Source: Bacilli bacterium (GTDB lineage Bacteria; Bacillota_I; Bacilli_A; RFN20; CAG-826). From it: a stretch of 64,000 nt of DNA. The number at the start of each line of letters is the position of its first letter. The first letter of the stretch is position 1. The DNA is taken from the NCBI GenBank assembly GCA_017454295.1, contig JAFTDF010000016.1:16557-80556 (forward strand), in the 5' to 3' direction. Shown piece by piece: positions 60,270-64,000 of this stretch. Below the pieces are notes generated by a model, which saw nothing but the letters and a program-made list of their open reading frames with translations, was not told where the DNA came from and searched no databases. Both the position numbers and the translations under genes were made by a program.

Positions 60270-61445
60270 TTATTTGAGTTTGGCGACGCCGGTTTTGCGG
60301 GCCGCCTCCGCCACCGCTTTGGCCACGGTTTGGTGGGCGTGCTCGTCATAGGCGAAGGGGAGGATATGATCGACGGAGAGCTCCTCGGGGGAGACGCAAT
60401 CGGCAATCCCAAGGGAGGCTGCCATCATCATCTCGACGTTGATGTCGCTGGCCCGAACATCGAGGGCGCCGCGGAAAAGACCGGGGAATACCAGCACGTT
60501 ATTGATTTGGTTGGGGTATTGGCTCGACCCGGTGCCCACGATATAGGCCCCGCCTGCTTTGGCTTCTTCCGGCGTGATTTCCGGGATCGGGTTGGCGCAG
60601 GGGAAGAGGATCGGACGTTCCGCCATGGAGGCGACCATTTCCTTGGAAACGACCCCACCGACGGAGACGCCGATGAAGACATCAGCCCCTTTCAAGGCAT
60701 CGGCCAAGGTGCCCTTAAGATGCTCACGGTTGGTGATTTTGGCAAGTTCGGCTTGGGCGGCGGTCATATTCTCGCCTCCTTCCACCAAGATGCCATAACG
60801 ATCGCAAGAGATGAGGTGTACCACGCCAAAGCGAAGCAAATAGCGGGCAATGGCGATGCCGGCGGCACCCGCGCCATTGATGACGACGCGGATGTCCTCA
60901 ATCTTCTTATGGACCAGTTTGAGGGCGTTATGGAGGGCGGCGGCCACGACGATCGCCGTGCCATGTTGGTCATCGTGGAAGACGGGGATATCGAGTTCTT
61001 GCTTCAAACGGGTTTCGATTTCGAAGCAGCGCGGCGCGGAGATATCCTCGAGGTTAATCCCCCCAAAGCTCCCGGCGATGAGTTTGATGGTTTGGATGAT
61101 TTCCTCGGTATCTTTGGAACGGATGCAGATGGGGAAGGCATCGACGTCGCCATAGGCTTTGAATAGGGCGCATTTCCCTTCCATGACGGGCATGCCCGCT
61201 TCCGGACCGATATCGCCTAGACCAAGGACCGCCGTGCCATCGGTGATGACGGGGACGGTGTTCCAGCGCCGGGTGAGTTCGTAGCTTTTGTCCACGTCTT
61301 CCTTAATGGCAAGGCAAGCCGCGGCTACCCCAGGGGTATAGGCAAGCATGAGATCTTCTCTAGAAGAGACGGGTACGCGGACCTTGGTCTCGTATTTGCC
61401 TTTCCATTGGGCGTGTTTTTGTAAAGATTCTTTTCCAATATCCAT
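60270..61445 (-). CDS. NAD(P)-dependent malic enzyme
   Basis: Oxidative decarboxylation of malate to pyruvate. 391 aa, short prokaryotic form without a phosphotransacetylase domain. Seen: [14 protein letters not shown], the catalytic Lys region [26 protein letters not shown] with metal acidic residues, [10 protein letters not shown], and the dinucleotide loop [13 protein letters not shown]. Shine-Dalgarno site AAGGAG. Middle gene of a transcript with the hydrolase above and ppa below. Confidence 0.95.
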   Translation of the reverse strand: MDIGKESLQKHAQWKGKYETKVRVPVSSREDLMLAYTPGVAAACLAIKEDVDKSYELTRRWNTVPVITDGTAVLGLGDIGPEAGMPVMEGKCALFKAYGDVDAFPICIRSKDTEEIIQTIKLIAGSFGGINLEDISAPRCFEIETRLKQELDIPVFHDDQHGTAIVVAAALHNALKLVHKKIEDIRVVINGAGAAGIAIARYLLRFGVVHLISCDRYGILVEGGENMTAAQAELAKITNREHLKGTLADALKGADVFIGVSVGGVVSKEMVASMAERPILFPCANPIPEITPEEAKAGGAYIVGTGSSQYPNQINNVLVFPGLFRGALDVRASDINVEMMMAASLGIADCVSPEELSVDHILPFAYDEHAHQTVAKAVAEAARKTGVAKLK

Positions 61446-61457
61446 GATGGGGACTCC

Positions 61458-63854
61458 TTATAAGGGCATGAAATTAATGGAGGCGGCAAGGGACATGAAG
61501 ACGAAGATCATGCAGGTCACCAAGGCCCCGAGGTAGACACGATTAGTCCACTTATAGAACAACCGGTTGAGGATGGGGAGGAGGGCCATCATGGGAACCA
61601 AGGCGAAGACCATGTTCACATATAGCCACATCTCGGCTTTCTCGGCACCCATGTAGTCATAGAAGACGGTGCCGGTTTTGAAGAAGGCGACATAGTTGAT
61701 GATGAGGATGAAGACGAGGGCCAAGGAGTTCGACAAGGCACCCACGAGGTGGACCTTCCATTCTTTCCATCCTTCCATGCCGATGGAGCAATTCACCTTG
61801 ATGGAGTTGGAGATATAGAAGATGAAGATGATCGGGAAGTATTCCAGCCATTCCACCAGGTAACGGGCACTTAGCGGGGCCGCGGAGATCAAGGTGAAGC
61901 GGAAATCTTGATGGAAGATAGCGTAATCGAGTTGGACGAGTCCGAAATAGAGGAAGAAGAGTCCAAGGGCCAAGGCGATGGTAAGCAGCAAGTCAACGAA
62001 GCCAATCCGTAACGGACGGAACTTCGACCAATCGTAAACGGGCGCTCTGCCTTGCTTCTTAGCGACGAACTTTTCGATGAGGTTTTCTAATAGCTGCACC
62101 CCGAAGAAGAGGATTAAGCCGACCAAGCCGTTGACGGCGGCCCAGAGCAAGACGGCGTTGAACATACGGGCCGGGAAGAAACCGGTGAAGACGTTATTGG
62201 CCGCATCGGGGAACCATTGCATGGACAAGTAAGCCAAGGGGATATAGTCCAAGCAAGCCAGAACAAAGGAGAAGACAGTCGTTCCCCAGAAGAGGGCTTT
62301 GCCCCTAAAGGAGAAGCGGGACGGGATGGAAGAGGGCTGTTTTGCGGACTTATTGGCTACTTCGTCCTCATAGACGTATTCACCATCATGGGCAGGGACG
62401 ATCTTCTTGCCTTTGATGCGACGCAAGACGGGGAGTTCCACGGCCAGGGCGGCCACGCAGCAGATGAAGGTGAAACCGGCAATCATAGCGATGCCGTTAC
62501 TGCCTTCTTTAAGCAGCCAGGTGTGACTACCATCACCCACGACCGCCGCTAACCCTAAGGTCTCACGGAAGAAGGAGATGGTATTGGTGATGGAGGTGCC
62601 ATCATACATTTCGAAGCAATGGTTGGTGGTTTCGCGGTGGAGGATGCGGTAGGAACCATCATAGATGCTCCCCATCCCCTGATCGTAGACCACTTTCCGC
62701 TTTTCCCCGGAATAGGGTTCGCCTTTGGCGTTGCTGACTTCGTTGATAAAGCGGGAATTGATGACTTCCAAGGAAGTCGTGTCGGTCTGGTAACGATAGG
62801 CGCCTTCGTCATAATAGGCATAGGCGTTGGCGGCGTTGCACCGTAGGGATTCGTATTTATTTGCGGCGCTGGTTTTGATATAGCCGGAAACATAGAGGGA
62901 GGCAATCCGGAATCCACCTGAACCCGAAGAGACCCCGTTGAATTCGGCGGCCACGCCCACCGCATTGCCACCACCGGCGCTATGGCCGATGACGCCAAAG
63001 CGATTGCGGTCGAGATAAGGGAAGGCGCTTTCGTTGCGGAAGACGTATTCGACGAGGTAGTTGGCCCCGTTATTCTCGGCGGCGTAGGAGAGCTGGGTCC
63101 CGGATTCATCATAACCGGAGTTGGTCGATCCACCCTGGGAGCCGGGGTCGATGACGAAGACGGCGGCCCCGCGTTTGGAGAGCTCGATGGCATATTGGCT
63201 CATCGTGGCTTTGGTACGGGTGAAGCCGGGGATGACGAACACGGTGGCGACTTTTTCCTGTTCCGAAGCGAATTTGGGAAGGTAATAAGTCACGGCATAA
63301 GAGACGTTCTGATCGACGATTTTATGCGTCACGTTGGTGGTTTGGGTCATCGCATAATCGATGCGGAAATCGGTGACGGAAACGGCATAGCCCGAGGATT
63401 CGAAGATCGAGCCGGTAAGCCCCATCAGTAGGACCATGCCCAAACTGACGCAGCCGGTGATGAAGGCGGGACGCTTATACCACTTCTTTTTGGGGGCGGG
63501 TTTGGGTTCTTCCTCGATTTCACCATCGATGCGTTGTTGCTCGGTTTGGGCGACGGTCTCTTCTTCGTGGTTGAGATAGGAAGCCGCGGCAAAGATAATC
63601 GGGAGAATCGAGACGGCGCTGCAGCCCGCGGCAATCCAATAACGGATCTTGGCGTTTTTATCCTGCAACGGAAGATGGATAAAGAAACTCGATAGGGCCA
63701 ACCCGGCGAATAAGGCAAACAAGGCCAAGACGGCGAAGAGCCAATATAAGGGATCGCGTAAGGAGAAGGCGTAGGCGGCGAAAAGGAGATAAACGAAGGA
63801 GCCGATAAGAGAGAAGATTTCGGCCAAACGAAGGAAGAGTTTGCTCTTTTTCAT
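61458..63854 (-). CDS. large membrane-anchored alpha/beta hydrolase
   Basis: 798 aa. N-terminal helices (about 12-30, 36-55, 72-92), a cytoplasmic Lys/Glu-rich loop, another helix (about 132-150), then an outside alpha/beta-hydrolase domain (about 165-430): VFVIPGFTRT (oxyanion strand), VFVIDPGSQGGS, nucleophile elbow GHSAGGG, and a later H in TNHCFEMYDG that may complete the triad. The C-terminal half has about nine more helices. Substrate unknown; lipid, teichoic or acyl-ester turnover at the surface is possible. Shine-Dalgarno site AAGGTAG. Confidence 0.8.
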   Translation of the reverse strand: MKKSKLFLRLAEIFSLIGSFVYLLFAAYAFSLRDPLYWLFAVLALFALFAGLALSSFFIHLPLQDKNAKIRYWIAAGCSAVSILPIIFAAASYLNHEEETVAQTEQQRIDGEIEEEPKPAPKKKWYKRPAFITGCVSLGMVLLMGLTGSIFESSGYAVSVTDFRIDYAMTQTTNVTHKIVDQNVSYAVTYYLPKFASEQEKVATVFVIPGFTRTKATMSQYAIELSKRGAAVFVIDPGSQGGSTNSGYDESGTQLSYAAENNGANYLVEYVFRNESAFPYLDRNRFGVIGHSAGGGNAVGVAAEFNGVSSGSGGFRIASLYVSGYIKTSAANKYESLRCNAANAYAYYDEGAYRYQTDTTSLEVINSRFINEVSNAKGEPYSGEKRKVVYDQGMGSIYDGSYRILHRETTNHCFEMYDGTSITNTISFFRETLGLAAVVGDGSHTWLLKEGSNGIAMIAGFTFICCVAALAVELPVLRRIKGKKIVPAHDGEYVYEDEVANKSAKQPSSIPSRFSFRGKALFWGTTVFSFVLACLDYIPLAYLSMQWFPDAANNVFTGFFPARMFNAVLLWAAVNGLVGLILFFGVQLLENLIEKFVAKKQGRAPVYDWSKFRPLRIGFVDLLLTIALALGLFFLYFGLVQLDYAIFHQDFRFTLISAAPLSARYLVEWLEYFPIIFIFYISNSIKVNCSIGMEGWKEWKVHLVGALSNSLALVFILIINYVAFFKTGTVFYDYMGAEKAEMWLYVNMVFALVPMMALLPILNRLFYKWTNRVYLGALVTCMIFVFMSLAASINFMPL

Positions 63855-63862
63855 AATCTACC

Positions 63863-63902
63863 TTGTATTCTCAATTCGTACCATTCAGACCCGAGAATAC
63901 AA
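63863..63902. repeat. perfect 10-bp inverted repeat upstream of the membrane hydrolase
   Basis: TTGTATTCTC (63863-63872) and GAGAATACAA (63893-63902), 30 bp from start to start (about three helical turns). It lies between the hydrolase start and the divergent promoter at the edge and could be an operator. Confidence 0.6.
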
Positions 63903-63933
63903 TCTCCTTTCTTGGGAAGTCTGATGGGCGGGT

Positions 63934-63962
63934 TTGCCTCGATCGAGGGTTTCCGCTATAAT
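63934..63962 (+). promoter_or_regulatory. promoter reading out of the right edge
   Basis: TTGCCT (63934-63939), 17-base spacer, TATAAT (63957-63962). Confidence 0.7.
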
Positions 63963-63966
63963 GTGG

Positions 63967-64000
63967 GCCGCTGTGGGATGCGTGCCCATATACTTACGGC
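63967..64000 (+). promoter_or_regulatory. probable L21 (rplU) leader, start only
   Basis: Just after the promoter: outer stem GCCG / CGGC and inner stem TGGG / CCCA around ATGCGTG. This fits the ribosomal-protein L21 leader of Firmicutes, so rplU probably lies just outside. From memory of the motif; the rest is cut off. Confidence 0.55.

Noticed and set aside
1..64000. Mycoplasma-type code with TGA as Trp
   Set aside because: TGA ends well-supported genes (for example yfcE, truB and DUF4160) and conserved Trp positions use TGG.

Overview
The window (roughly half G+C, TGA used as a stop, Shine-Dalgarno sites mostly AAGGAG) looks like chromosome of an uncultured, probably host-associated member of the class Bacilli, near the non-sporulating Erysipelotrichales/RF39/Acholeplasma-like lineages. 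The reasons are Firmicutes-type translation genes (RNase J family, TypA, YlxR/YlxQ, IF-2 with a short N-terminus, NusA with a long charged tail), a CpoA-like glycolipid glycosyltransferase, and small fermentative sugar operons. No rRNA, prophage, insertion sequence, CRISPR array or sporulation gene was seen. One tRNA, tRNA-Thr(GGT), is present.

Layout. 1-5.2 kb: start of pdp (cut by the left edge), divergent rsmF, then a minus-strand run ftsK > pulA > plsC > small membrane protein headed by a degenerate RNase J. 9.8-15.1 kb: neopullulanase, YfcE-type phosphodiesterase and a three-gene FAD oxidoreductase operon. 15.1-24.9 kb: an orphan Rossmann protein, a lipoprotein, pnp and rpsO separated by an accessory three-gene insert (XRE regulator, unknown protein, frameshifted HD alarmone-hydrolase-like gene), typA, truB-ribF. 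25-33.6 kb: TtcA-like protein, a preQ1-riboswitch operon (queuosine-precursor transporter plus amidase), and the rimP-nusA-ylxR-ylxQ-infB-rbfA operon. 33.7-38.1 kb: DUF4160/DUF2442-XRE pair, degV, two convergent glycosyltransferases, tRNA-Thr, and a 480-bp stretch without a conventional gene that holds a structured RNA and two tiny overlapping reading frames. 38.1-50.5 kb: malQ-rimO-lipoprotein, a galactose operon (unknown, cls, iron alcohol dehydrogenase, galM, galK, ywaF), a PLC-like protein and a SLC45-like sugar transporter. 50.7-59.3 kb: a surface/regulatory block with a beta-helix carbohydrate-binding lipoprotein, an EF-G paralogue with a Fic protein, a two-component system, and VTC plus DUF4956 proteins. 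59.3-64 kb: an orphan double-glycine-leader peptide, ppa, malic enzyme, a large membrane alpha/beta hydrolase, and at the right edge a promoter plus L21-leader-like RNA pointing out of the window.

Main threads. (1) Cytoplasmic alpha-glucan and galactose use (pulA, neopullulanase, malQ, SLC45-like transporter, galK/galM) feeds fermentation (malic enzyme, iron alcohol dehydrogenase). (2) A near-identical pair of 10-bp direct repeats with 11-bp period lies six bases before the -10 box of both the VTC/DUF4956 operon and the carbohydrate-binding lipoprotein gene, with a degenerate copy before the response-regulator gene, so the two-component system probably drives one surface regulon. (3) About eleven operon-leading genes start 6-10 bases after a -10 box with no Shine-Dalgarno site, so leaderless mRNAs appear common. 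(4) Several members of standard families have lost key residues: RNase J metal ligands, the EF-G switch II histidine, and the Fic-motif acidic residue.
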